From: Actinomycetota bacterium
Lineage (GTDB): Bacteria > Actinomycetota > Acidimicrobiia > Acidimicrobiales > Microtrichaceae
Direction of reading: 5' to 3'
Length of the DNA: 9,049 nucleotides
NCBI GenBank assembly: GCA_018268735.1
Contig: JAFDWA010000049.1
Span: 1-9,049 of the forward strand
Below are positions 1 to 6,465 of the stretch, in pieces; position 1 is the stretch's first letter, and the number at the start of each line of letters is the position of its first letter. A program made the translations under genes and the position numbers. Below the pieces are notes generated by a model. It was not told the origin of the DNA. It saw only the letters and a list, made by a program, of their open reading frames with translations, and did not search any database.

Positions 1-56
1 CACGGCAGCTGCGAGGTCCGTCCAGCGATGGCGAGGCAGCCGACCCGCAGGGTCAC
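1..56 (-). CDS. 5' end of an unidentified gene, cut by the window edge
   Basis: A GTG at 56-54 overlaps the TGA stop (55-53) of the upstream glycoside-hydrolase-like gene as GTGA, and the frame stays open to the window edge. It reads V-T-L-R-V-G-C-L-A-I-A-G-R-T-S-Q-L-P, a hydrophobic first strand of the kind that opens alpha/beta proteins. The pattern (RVGxLAIxRxT) faintly recalls the N-terminus of L-fucose/L-arabinose isomerase-like proteins, which would suit a sugar-catabolic operon, but 18 residues cannot decide this. The 4-nt overlap implies translational coupling to the hydrolase. Function unassigned. Confidence 0.5.
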   Translation of the reverse strand, partial: MTLRVGCLAIAGRTSQLP

Positions 57-2242
57 CCGCTGGTGAGCACGTCGACCGAGGTCCACCCGCGGGACGGAAC
101 AGCGACCGTGAGCTGCCAGAGACCGGTCGAGCGGTCGTGGTCGACCCGACGGTCCGGCGACCGTGGCGCGTGTTCGGCCCAGCCGGTGATCGTCACGTCC
201 TCACCGGCGCCGAGCACGACGAGGCGCACGCCGCCGTCGAGAGGTTGCACGCGCAGTCGGGCGTCGCCGGCGGTCACGAACTTCTCGACGTCACCGATGA
301 CCGCGAACCCGCAGTCGAGCACCGGGGCCAGCACCAGGTAGGTCCAGTCCTCGCGCTCCAAGGCGACGGGCCACGCCGCGTCGGCGTCGAGCCGAGTCGC
401 GGTGTGTCTCCGCCAGTTCCAGGCGACGACCGCTCCGGTCGATCGACCCGCTCCGAGCGTGCTCAGGTCGACGTTGGCCGCAATCTGCTCGTCGGTCGGG
501 ACGCAGTGCATCGCGACGACGTAGACCCACCGGCCAGCGGGGTGATCGCTGTGGCACTCGGCGACGAGAAGCTCCGGGTGGAACGCCGGGTTGGCGAGCA
601 TCGAGGCGTTCGTCGCGGCGATCGGCACGTCGGGCTTGATGATCAGCCCGTCGGCACGGCAGGTGCGCAGCCCGATCTCCGCATCGAACCGCCCGACGCG
701 GTCACCGAGCCCGACGGGCCCCGTCGACAGCGCCGACAGCAGCGCCTCGGGTTCGCCGTTCGCTCCTGCGACGTCGGCGTCGGTGCGGAACACATCCTTG
801 AACGGCATGAGTCCGAGCGCACGGGCCAGCGCGTTCGTGATGGCGAACCAGGCCCAGAGCTGGCCGGCAGTGGCGATGTAGCCGTGGTCGCCGCAGGTGC
901 GCACCGAGGTCACCTGCGAGAGCGTCGTGGTCTGCGCGAAGTCCGCCGGCGTGCCCATGCACCACTGCAGGGTGATGCCCCGGTCGGCAGCGGCCCGGTC
1001 GATGCCCTCCTGCCACGCCCGGGCCCGGCCCGGTTCGCGTCGCAGTCCCTCGACACCGAAGAACACCTCGACCAGCCAGTCGTGCTCGAAGGTGTCGACA
1101 CCCCACGCGACGCACTGGTCGAGCCAGCGCTCGTAGCCCTCCGGCGTGGCGGGCACGGCGTACGGACCGTCGATGTGGACCGGGACCTCCGCGGCGATCG
1201 GCGCGTCCGAGGAGAGGTGACGGATGTGCGCGACGAGTGGCGGGTCGCCGAGTCGGTCACGCAGTGCAGCGATGCCGTCGGGCAGCACGTCGGCACGGGG
1301 CTCCCACGCGAGCATCGCGGTCGGCGGGACGACCCACTCGTCGGTGTCGAACGGGCGGCTCTCGACGTGCGGGTAGAACCACGAGTCGAGCTGCACCGAA
1401 CCGACCGGCATCCCCGCGTCGCGGAGCCCCTCCACCGCGGCGACGACCGATCCGGCGACGTCGTGGCCGGGTTCGGTCCGGTACCAGTAGGCGGCGCCGT
1501 TGTCGGTCCAGTACGAGGGCCGGCGTGCGAGCGCGTCGGCCCAGCGGCCGGGTCGGACGGTCCCTGCACGCCCGAGCAGCAGCGCGCCCCACGCATCGAG
1601 GCACTCCCTCGGACCGGGTCCGGCGAGCACCGCCATCTCGGTGCGGAACCCGGCGGGGACCCGGTCGAGGTCGCCGTGCCAACCGACGCGGACGGTGCCG
1701 CCGTTGAGGCCGATGGTCTGGTCGTGGAAGTCGCCGAGCGGTGCCATCAGCAGGGTTCGGCCGCCGCCGTCGGTGAGCAGCAGCGGCCAGCCCGTCGGAG
1801 GACGGTGGGGGAGCAGGAAGAACCCGTCGAGCTCCGCTCCGGTCGTGGCTGGGAGGGCGAACTCGCAGTGCTGGAAGACGAGGGAACGAAGTCCGTCGGG
1901 CGCTCCGTCGGCGTGACGTTCCGACGGCGTGAACACCGGCCAGCCGACCGACGGCACGTCGAAGGCTCCGGTCGCCAGACCATCGACGTCCTCCGTCGCC
2001 GCGATCGTGAACACGACGAGCGGACGGTCCCGGTAGGCGCGGACGCCGCAGCGAAGCGCCCCGTCGGCCACGAGTACCTGGTCGGCCGTGCCGAGGTCGT
2101 CGGTGACCTCGCCGACGGCCCCGCGATCGGTCCGGAGCGAGCATCGGCCCGGTCCGAACCAGTCCGCGCCGTCGAGTCCGATTCGCACGGTCGCGTCGTC
2201 ATCGACGTCGACGGTCAGGCCAGCCGTTGCGCGGAGCTCCAT
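53..2242 (-). CDS. Glycoside-hydrolase-like protein, putative clan GH-D (alpha-galactosidase/raffinose-synthase-like)
   Basis: This is a protein of about 729 residues, probably cytoplasmic because no signal peptide is visible. The layout suggests an N-terminal beta-sandwich (~1-235), a TIM barrel (~240-560) and a C-terminal beta domain. The barrel begins with an aromatic motif YWTDNGAAYWY (~244-254), followed by VQLDSWF (Asp ~286). The strand DTFEHDW carries Asp ~388 and TSVRTCGD carries Asp ~452. In clan GH-D retaining enzymes (GH27/GH31/GH36) a nucleophile Asp at the end of one strand and an acid/base Asp about 60 residues later are typical, so D388 and D452 are my candidate catalytic pair. 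LSTGPVGLGD further on also recalls GH36. The substrate is unknown; an alpha-linked sugar is inferred. I chose the ATG at 2242; an in-frame GTG at 2266 adds eight residues, and neither has a clear ribosome binding site. A GTGA overlap links it to the next gene, suggesting a sugar-utilisation operon. Confidence 0.72.
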   Translation of the reverse strand: MELRATAGLTVDVDDDATVRIGLDGADWFGPGRCSLRTDRGAVGEVTDDLGTADQVLVADGALRCGVRAYRDRPLVVFTIAATEDVDGLATGAFDVPSVGWPVFTPSERHADGAPDGLRSLVFQHCEFALPATTGAELDGFFLLPHRPPTGWPLLLTDGGGRTLLMAPLGDFHDQTIGLNGGTVRVGWHGDLDRVPAGFRTEMAVLAGPGPRECLDAWGALLLGRAGTVRPGRWADALARRPSYWTDNGAAYWYRTEPGHDVAGSVVAAVEGLRDAGMPVGSVQLDSWFYPHVESRPFDTDEWVVPPTAMLAWEPRADVLPDGIAALRDRLGDPPLVAHIRHLSSDAPIAAEVPVHIDGPYAVPATPEGYERWLDQCVAWGVDTFEHDWLVEVFFGVEGLRREPGRARAWQEGIDRAAADRGITLQWCMGTPADFAQTTTLSQVTSVRTCGDHGYIATAGQLWAWFAITNALARALGLMPFKDVFRTDADVAGANGEPEALLSALSTGPVGLGDRVGRFDAEIGLRTCRADGLIIKPDVPIAATNASMLANPAFHPELLVAECHSDHPAGRWVYVVAMHCVPTDEQIAANVDLSTLGAGRSTGAVVAWNWRRHTATRLDADAAWPVALEREDWTYLVLAPVLDCGFAVIGDVEKFVTAGDARLRVQPLDGGVRLVVLGAGEDVTITGWAEHAPRSPDRRVDHDRSTGLWQLTVAVPSRGWTSVDVLTSG

Positions 2243-2296
2243 GCGGGCAGTCTGGTCGTCTTCCACGTCGCCGGTCGCCGGATCCAGGCCCGCCGA

Positions 2297-2302
2297 TACG
2301 AT
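2297..2302 (+). promoter_or_regulatory. Leaderless-type -10 element for the DUF1622 gene
   Basis: TACGAT fits the actinobacterial -10 consensus TANNNT and ends 8 nt before the GTG at 2311. The transcript would then start at or next to the start codon. No ribosome binding site precedes that GTG, which fits leaderless translation. No -35 is apparent. Confidence 0.45.
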
Positions 2303-2310
2303 CGGGTGCG

Positions 2311-2685
2311 GTGACCTACGACGAGATCATCTCCGACGTCGTCAAGGTCGTCGAGGCCGTCGGTGCCACGATCATGGTCGTCGGTGGACTCGTCGCTCTC
2401 CTCGGCTACGTCGCGGCCGCCGCCCGTCCGGCGGATCGAGCGGGCGCGTACCAGAAGCTTCGCCGGAACCTCGGACGGGTGATCCTGCTCGGCCTCGAGG
2501 TCCTGATCGTCGGCGACATCGTCCGCACGATCGTCGTCGACCCGACCGTCGAGAGCGTGGTCGTCCTCGGGTTGATCGTCGTGATACGGATCGTGTTGAG
2601 CTTCTCGCTCGAGGTGGAGATCGACGGTTCCTGGCCGTGGAACCGCTGGCGCGCCGAACGGGGCCCGGAATCCACCAGCGTCTGA
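2311..2685 (+). CDS. DUF1622 family membrane protein
   Basis: A 124-residue protein with three predicted membrane segments (about residues 17-37, 56-76 and 81-99). An arginine-rich loop between the first two (RAGAYQKLRRNLGR) and the conserved run LGLEVLIVGDIVRTIV, then VLGLIVVIRIVLSFSLEVEI, followed by WPW, match the DUF1622 family closely. The family has no established function. The frame is open upstream to a TTG at 2227, but that would overlap the divergent hydrolase gene. GTG 2311 gives the family-length protein and has a TANNNT element at the right distance. It stands alone: divergent from the hydrolase and convergent with the sigma/anti-sigma pair. Its last codons and stop lie in a hairpin. 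Confidence 0.88.
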   Translation: MTYDEIISDVVKVVEAVGATIMVVGGLVALLGYVAAAARPADRAGAYQKLRRNLGRVILLGLEVLIVGDIVRTIVVDPTVESVVVLGLIVVIRIVLSFSLEVEIDGSWPWNRWRAERGPESTSV

Positions 2686-2695
2686 CCAGACGCTG
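2676..2695. terminator. Hairpin between convergent genes, probable bidirectional terminator
   Basis: CAGCGTCT and AGACGCTG form a perfect 8-bp stem around the 4-nt loop GACC; the DUF1622 stop codon (2683-2685) lies at the end of the left arm and in the loop. It sits between the ends of two convergent genes (2685 and 2728). There is no T-tract on either strand, so it may be a U-less actinobacterial terminator or a transcript 3'-end stabiliser. Confidence 0.55.
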
Positions 2696-2727
2696 TCAGC
2701 CGGGATCGGAGGACACCCGTCGAGTCG

Positions 2728-4008
2728 CTACGGCACCGTCGTCGAGGTGCGGTCGAAGCCGTTGCTCGGTCCAGCGGTGGTCGACGTGTGCCCGGTCTCG
2801 TCGGGTGCCGTGGTGGTCGGGGTGAGGCCGTCGGGAGTTACCGTTCCGAGCGCCACGCCGTCGGCGCGGAGACGTCGCCGCGCGGTGGCCTCGTCTGTTG
2901 CCCGGAGGCTCTTGATGGCGACCGTCAGCGAATCGCGTGTCGCAGGCCCGGTGATGGAGATCATCGTGCTGTCGTCGGCGAAGCCCTCGAGCTGGGACGA
3001 AGACTCGTCGAACGTCCAGAGCGTGGTTGCCCCGTCCAGCAGGTCCGCGGCGGTGACTCGTTGCGAACGCGAGGTCAGAACCCACGCGATGCGCGTGGCC
3101 TCCGGTGAGCCGACCAGTGGGGGATCCAAGGCGACCTGGAACGCGGCCCCGTCCGGGGCGGCCAGCCTCAGCGTCAACGCCGTACCGGTCAGTCGACCAT
3201 CGAGTACTTCGACCGGATCGGCCGCACCCCAACTCGGGGTGAGGCCGGTGGGTGGTGTCGCGGCTTGCATCGCTTCCACGACCTTCTGGCCGGTGACCGG
3301 TCCCGGCGCCTGGCCGAGCAGCGTCGCGAGGTCGTTCGCATATGCCCAGACGTCGTCGCCTGCGGTGCCCCGGCTGACGATCGAGAGTCCGCCGCGGTCC
3401 CCATCGGCGCGGATCGTCACCCAGGTGACGGCCGGATCGGCGACGGAGCCCGGTGGTGCTGTGTAGACATCCATGCCGCCCACGGTCGTCTGGTGCCCAG
3501 CTGAGCCGGGGTCGGAGTTGAAGCCCTGTTCCGACATCAGCAGCGACACCGCCAGGAATCGCCGGCCGTCGCCGGCGTGGTCGAGGGCAACGAGCCATGG
3601 CGGTGCGCCGGTGGGGGTCAAGAGGGCCTGCTCGACACGAAGACCCGATGCCGGGTCCGGAAGCCGCCATATGCCGGTGCCTCGACGCCAGTCGTCAAGT
3701 CCTGGCATTTCAGGTGTGGGGGACGTTCCCGGGATGCTTCCCGAGGCCGCCGGACCGACGGCGAGCGGAGGTACGTCGCCACCGCGTCCGTTTGCCCACA
3801 GCACACCGCCGACGGTCACCGCGGCGGCCGCAGCCGCGGCGATGGCGCCGACGGTCCGGCGGTGCCGGGAACGGCCGATGACTGCCGGCACCACCAGGGT
3901 GTCCGGTCGTGGGACATTGGCCGCCTGGATGTCCAGGTCGGTTGCGGCAGCGTGCAGCAACGAGCGCAGGTCGGCCTCTTCTTGGGGGGTGACCTCGAGG
4001 TCGTTCAC
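2728..4008 (-). CDS. Single-pass membrane protein, putative anti-sigma factor
   Basis: A 426-residue protein with a cytoplasmic N-terminus of about 50 residues, one transmembrane segment (~52-71, Ala/Val-rich, preceded by RSRHRR) and a large extracytoplasmic part. The protein ends in a Thr/Pro/Ser-rich low-complexity tail (roughly 390-426). The acidic N-terminus (TPQEEADLRSLLHAAATDL) followed by a PRPD turn is often seen in proteins encoded after ECF sigma genes in high-GC actinobacteria. I see no HxxxCxxC zinc anti-sigma motif. The GTG start at 4008 overlaps the sigma factor TGA as GTGA, so the two should be co-translated. Sigma control is inferred from topology and position; the outer part resembles no domain I recognise and could be a sensor. 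TAG stop at 2730-2728. Confidence 0.65.
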   Translation of the reverse strand: MNDLEVTPQEEADLRSLLHAAATDLDIQAANVPRPDTLVVPAVIGRSRHRRTVGAIAAAAAAAVTVGGVLWANGRGGDVPPLAVGPAASGSIPGTSPTPEMPGLDDWRRGTGIWRLPDPASGLRVEQALLTPTGAPPWLVALDHAGDGRRFLAVSLLMSEQGFNSDPGSAGHQTTVGGMDVYTAPPGSVADPAVTWVTIRADGDRGGLSIVSRGTAGDDVWAYANDLATLLGQAPGPVTGQKVVEAMQAATPPTGLTPSWGAADPVEVLDGRLTGTALTLRLAAPDGAAFQVALDPPLVGSPEATRIAWVLTSRSQRVTAADLLDGATTLWTFDESSSQLEGFADDSTMISITGPATRDSLTVAIKSLRATDEATARRRLRADGVALGTVTPDGLTPTTTAPDETGHTSTTAGPSNGFDRTSTTVP

Positions 4009-4592
4009 AGGTCTGCTCCGTTTCGGTCGGTCTCGTGTGGGGGTTCGTCCGGGGAGTCCTGGTCGCCGTCATCGCGTTGGAGCAACGGACGGAGCTTGCG
4101 GATGGCCCGGTGCAGGTGGGACTTGACGGTGCCGACCGGCATGTCGAGCACCTCGGCGATCTGGGCGACGGCGAGGTCCTCGTAGAAGCGCAGGACGATG
4201 CAGCGCCGCTGGTCGTCGTTGAGCGAGGCGAGCCGCTGCCACAGGTCGTCGAACTGCGGGTCGGTGTGCGGCGACGGTCGATAGGTCGGCGCCGATCGGA
4301 CGGTGCGGAGTCGCCGGTGGCGGGAGTGCGCCCCGTTGACGACGCTCGTGCGGAGGTACGACGCCGGCTCGTCGAGGTCGCCCACACCGTTCGGACGCGC
4401 GGCCAGTCGTGCGAAGGCGTCCATGACGATCTCCTCCGCCTCGTGCTGTGAGCCGGTCAGCAGCGTCGCCAGGCGGACCATGGGGTCGAAGCGGTCACGG
4501 AACAGATCATCCAGCGCCGGTGCAGCGTCGTCGGTGCCGTCACCCGGTCGTGTCCTGTCTTCCACATCCGAACCCCTCCGGTCGATCACCAT
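4005..4592 (-). CDS. ECF RNA polymerase sigma factor, SigE-like
   Basis: 195 residues from the ATG at 4592. Sigma region 2 covers ~29-97 (LFRDRFDPMVRLATLLTG, then AEEIVMDAFARLA and a basic RHRRLR stretch). Region 4 covers ~116-171, with LNDDQRRCIVLRFYEDL and a helix-turn-helix at ~139-162 (AQIAEVLDMPVGTVKSHLHRA). It directs RNA polymerase to alternative promoters. The frame is open to a start at 4799, but those 69 codons lack sigma homology and overlap the divergent glycosyltransferase, so I trimmed them. AGGAAGGG at 4610-4603 lies 10 nt before the chosen ATG; a GTG at 4601 is an alternative. Encoded just before, and overlapping, a membrane protein likely to be its anti-sigma factor. Region 4 ends in an acidic tail without a SnoaL domain. 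Confidence 0.9.
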   Translation of the reverse strand: MVIDRRGSDVEDRTRPGDGTDDAAPALDDLFRDRFDPMVRLATLLTGSQHEAEEIVMDAFARLAARPNGVGDLDEPASYLRTSVVNGAHSRHRRLRTVRSAPTYRPSPHTDPQFDDLWQRLASLNDDQRRCIVLRFYEDLAVAQIAEVLDMPVGTVKSHLHRAIRKLRPLLQRDDGDQDSPDEPPHETDRNGADL

Positions 4593-4602
4593 CTCGTCCA
4601 CA

Positions 4603-4610
4603 CCCTTCCT
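4603..4610 (-). promoter_or_regulatory. Ribosome binding site of the sigma factor gene
   Basis: AGGAAGGG on the minus strand, 10 nt before ATG 4592. It is the main reason for choosing this start over the longer open frame. Confidence 0.5.
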
Positions 4611-4636
4611 GACGTGCGACGCCCGGAAAGGGTTGC
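4611..4636 (-). promoter_or_regulatory. Candidate ECF-type promoter of the sigma operon
   Basis: On the minus strand GCAACC (4636-4631) is followed after 16 nt by CGTC (4614-4611). An AAC-containing -35 and a CGTC-like -10 at 16-17 nt spacing are typical of ECF-dependent promoters, so the sigma factor may activate its own operon. A second CGTC lies at 4621-4618 but is too close. If the distal CGTC is used, transcription would start inside or next to the ribosome binding site, which is a weakness. Confidence 0.4.
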
Positions 4637-4646
4637 AGTCGCCGCG

Positions 4647-4663
4647 GATCGCGGCCGGCGATC
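4647..4663. repeat. 17-bp dyad between divergent promoters
   Basis: GATCGC and GCGATC form a perfect 6-bp inverted repeat with a 5-nt spacer. It occupies the expected -35 region of the glycosyltransferase promoter and lies just upstream of the candidate sigma promoter. It could be an operator; short dyads are common by chance in GC-rich DNA. Confidence 0.25.
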
Positions 4664-4667
4664 GACA

Positions 4668-4673
4668 TATCGT
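4668..4673 (+). promoter_or_regulatory. Leaderless-type -10 element for the glycosyltransferase gene
   Basis: TATCGT (TANNNT) ends 7 nt before GTG 4681, matching the spacing seen at 2297-2302 and 6452-6457. There is no ribosome binding site between them. Confidence 0.45.
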
Positions 4674-4680
4674 GAGGGTC

Positions 4681-5913
4681 GTGCGGGTGCTGGGCGCGTG
4701 TTCACTTGGCGGCTTGGGGCACCTCCGCCCCTTGGTTTCGGTGCTCGACATGCTGCGCGATCGGGGCGACACCGTCGCTGTCGTCGCTCCGCCCGCCATG
4801 GCCGATCAGGTGGCGTCGATCGGTCATGCCTTCCTCCCCGGCGGCGGTCCGCCGGAGTCCGATCTTGCTCCGCTGAGGGAGCAGCTGCGCGTCCTCGACG
4901 CCGCCGACGCATCGATCGTGGGCAACCGCGACCTGTTCGGCCGGCTTGCGACCGCCGCCATGCTCGAACCGGTTCGTGAGGTGGTCGAGACGTGGACGCC
5001 CGACCTGATCGTCCGCGATCCCTGTGAGTACGCGTCGGCGGTAGTCGCACTGGGTGCCTCGATGCCCGTTGTGCAGGTCGCCATCTCGCTCGCGGAGGTC
5101 GAGTGGGGTTCGATCTCAGCGGCCTCCCCCGCGTTGGAAGAGTGGTGCGCGGGTCTGACAGAGGCGGTGCGATCCACGGGATACCTGACGCGGTTGCCCG
5201 AGTCGTTGGACCCATCGCCGTTCCCGTCCACCGTCAGGTTCCGTGAGCGGTCGGAGGCCGCCGCCCCACTGCCGGACTGGTGGCCGGGAGACCATCGTCC
5301 GCTCGTGTACGCGACGTTTGGAACGGTGCTCGGACACATGTCGACGGCGGTCGAGTCGATGAAGGTGCTCCTCGATGCAGTGGGGCGACTCGATGCCAGG
5401 GTGCTCCTGACGACCGGTCGTGCCGTCGAGCCAGCAGTGCTCGGCTCGGTGCCGGAGCACGTGCACGTCGAGCAGTGGGTCGAGCAGGCATCCGTGTTGG
5501 ACGAGGCATCGGTCGTCGTGTGCCATGGCGGTTCGGGCACGACCTTCGGTGCCCTTGCCGAGGGGCTTCCTGTCGTCGTGGTCCCGATGTTCGCAGACCA
5601 GGCGGTCAACGCTGGCGTCGTCGCGCGAGCCGGGGCCGGGATCGTCGTCAGGCCCACCGACCGTCGGCAACTTCTCGCTTCCGACGCGGATGCGATCGAA
5701 TCAGCCGTCCGAGTGCTCATCGACGATGTCTCTCGGGTCGGTGCTGGCCGCCGGGGGTCCGGGTTCGCTGGAGAGGCCACCCGGATCGCGACGGAAATGG
5801 CTGCGATGCCCGTGTTGTCGCAGGTCATCGCCGACCGTGTTGTGTGCCGATCGCCCGTGTCGTCGGCATCGACGCCTCCACGAAGCTGGTCCGACTCACC
5901 GACGAAGGCGTGA
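4681..5913 (+). CDS. GT1-family (MGT-like) glycosyltransferase with an atypical C-terminal tail
   Basis: A GT-B fold enzyme of 410 residues that would transfer a sugar from a nucleotide donor to a small lipophilic acceptor, as macrolide and UDP-glucuronosyl-type transferases do. The N-terminus reads VRVLGACSLGGLGHLRPL, with GGLGH (10-14) where the family keeps its catalytic His. The C-terminal donor site carries VCHGGSGTTFGALAEGLPVV (HGGSGTT at 282-288) followed by PMFADQAVNA. The family's usual end (ATRIATEMAAMP) is present around residue 375-380. After it come about 24 residues, from ~5840 to the stop, unlike the family; they arise from reading a toxin-antitoxin gene in another frame. The open frame extends upstream to 4303, antisense to the sigma gene; I start at GTG 4681 because family homology begins there. 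GTG 4672 is an alternative. The acceptor is unknown. Confidence 0.88.
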   Translation: MRVLGACSLGGLGHLRPLVSVLDMLRDRGDTVAVVAPPAMADQVASIGHAFLPGGGPPESDLAPLREQLRVLDAADASIVGNRDLFGRLATAAMLEPVREVVETWTPDLIVRDPCEYASAVVALGASMPVVQVAISLAEVEWGSISAASPALEEWCAGLTEAVRSTGYLTRLPESLDPSPFPSTVRFRERSEAAAPLPDWWPGDHRPLVYATFGTVLGHMSTAVESMKVLLDAVGRLDARVLLTTGRAVEPAVLGSVPEHVHVEQWVEQASVLDEASVVVCHGGSGTTFGALAEGLPVVVVPMFADQAVNAGVVARAGAGIVVRPTDRRQLLASDADAIESAVRVLIDDVSRVGAGRRGSGFAGEATRIATEMAAMPVLSQVIADRVVCRSPVSSASTPPRSWSDSPTKA

Positions 5914-6014
5914 TCGGCCGACCGAGGAGTGGGAAGCGACCGGTCGCCAGGGATCGCACACGTCCTCGGCCTCGTCGATCGGTCGCCGAGCACGTCACCG
6001 AGCAACGACGGTGA
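5838..6014 (+). pseudogene. N-terminally truncated Phd/VapB-type antitoxin
   Basis: This frame reads PIARVVGIDASTKL, then RLTDEGVIGRPRSGKRPVA, and ends SVAEHVTEQRR before TGA 6014. That matches the C-terminal half of Phd/YefM-type antitoxins, where PVARIVP-like residues close the DNA-binding domain and a tail ending SVSxLVxEQRR wraps the toxin. The N-terminal ~30 residues (the RELRxxxSxxL DNA-binding part) are absent upstream in any frame I read. The nearest start is GTG 5838, giving about 58 residues. The TGA overlaps the toxin GTG as GTGA, the usual coupling of such pairs. The first 76 nt overlap the 3' end of the glycosyltransferase in another frame. It may be a remnant, or a short peptide that still neutralises the toxin but no longer binds DNA. 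Confidence 0.65.
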
Positions 6015-6454
6015 GCATCGTCAACTTCGACTCGAGTGCGTTCGTGAAGCTGCTGGTTGAGGAGCAGGGCACCGAGCTCGTCGTCGAGCTCAGGGACGGA
6101 TGTGACGCCGCAGTCTCGAGTCGACTCGCCGATCCAGAGGTCCGGGCGGCGCTTGCCGCAGCGCGTCGGAACGCCGATCTCAGTGCTCGCCAGTGGCGCC
6201 ACGCCGAGTCGAGTTGGGAGGAGCTCTGGGCTGCCGTGCGACCCGTCGAGCTGTCAGCTCAGGTCGAGCGCCAAGCGGGTCGGCTCGCGGCGGACCGTGC
6301 ACTCCGGGGTGCTGATGCCGTCCACCTTGCGAGTGCACTCGCCGTGGGATCGCAGGACACGATCGTTGCGGTGTGGGATCGTCGGCTGCACGAGGGTGCC
6401 CGCTCCGAGGGCATGGCGGTGGCTCCCGCTCAGCTCGAACCGCGATCCGCGTAG
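6011..6454 (+). CDS. vapC: PIN-domain ribonuclease, VapC-type toxin
   Basis: A 147-residue PIN protein of normal length. VNFDSSAFVKLLVEE gives the first metal-binding Asp (D7), LADPEVRAALAAA the conserved Glu (E43), RGADAVHLASAL the second Asp (D102) and VAVWDRRL the last Asp (D123). All four acidic residues of the Mg2+-dependent RNase site are present, so it looks active. VapC toxins cleave tRNA, rRNA or mRNA when freed from their antitoxin. The GTG at 6011 overlaps the antitoxin stop by 4 nt. The antitoxin upstream is only half length, so control of this toxin is unusual. TAG stop at 6452-6454, which also forms the first half of the next gene's -10 element. Confidence 0.87.
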   Translation: MSIVNFDSSAFVKLLVEEQGTELVVELRDGCDAAVSSRLADPEVRAALAAARRNADLSARQWRHAESSWEELWAAVRPVELSAQVERQAGRLAADRALRGADAVHLASALAVGSQDTIVAVWDRRLHEGARSEGMAVAPAQLEPRSA

Positions 6455-6457
6455 CCT
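6452..6457 (+). promoter_or_regulatory. Leaderless-type -10 element for the GMC operon
   Basis: TAGCCT (TANNNT) ends 8 nt before ATG 6466. Its first three bases are the TAG stop of the PIN toxin gene. No Shine-Dalgarno sequence precedes the ATG (CTGTGTGGCC), which supports leaderless expression. Confidence 0.5.
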
Positions 6458-6465
6458 GTGTGGCC

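Noticed and set aside
137..2314. Long plus-strand open frame of 725 codons antisense to the hydrolase gene
   Set aside because: It is Arg/Asp/Gly/Val-rich with no domain, as expected for an antisense frame in GC-rich DNA, while the minus strand holds a coherent glycosidase-like protein.
4303..4680. Extension of the glycosyltransferase upstream of GTG 4681
   Set aside because: It is antisense to the sigma gene; the family N-terminus (VRVLGACSLGGLGH) begins at 4681 next to a promoter-like element.
4593..4799. Extension of the sigma factor by 69 N-terminal residues
   Set aside because: It lies over the start of the divergent glycosyltransferase, shows no sigma homology and ignores a good ribosome binding site at 4610-4603.
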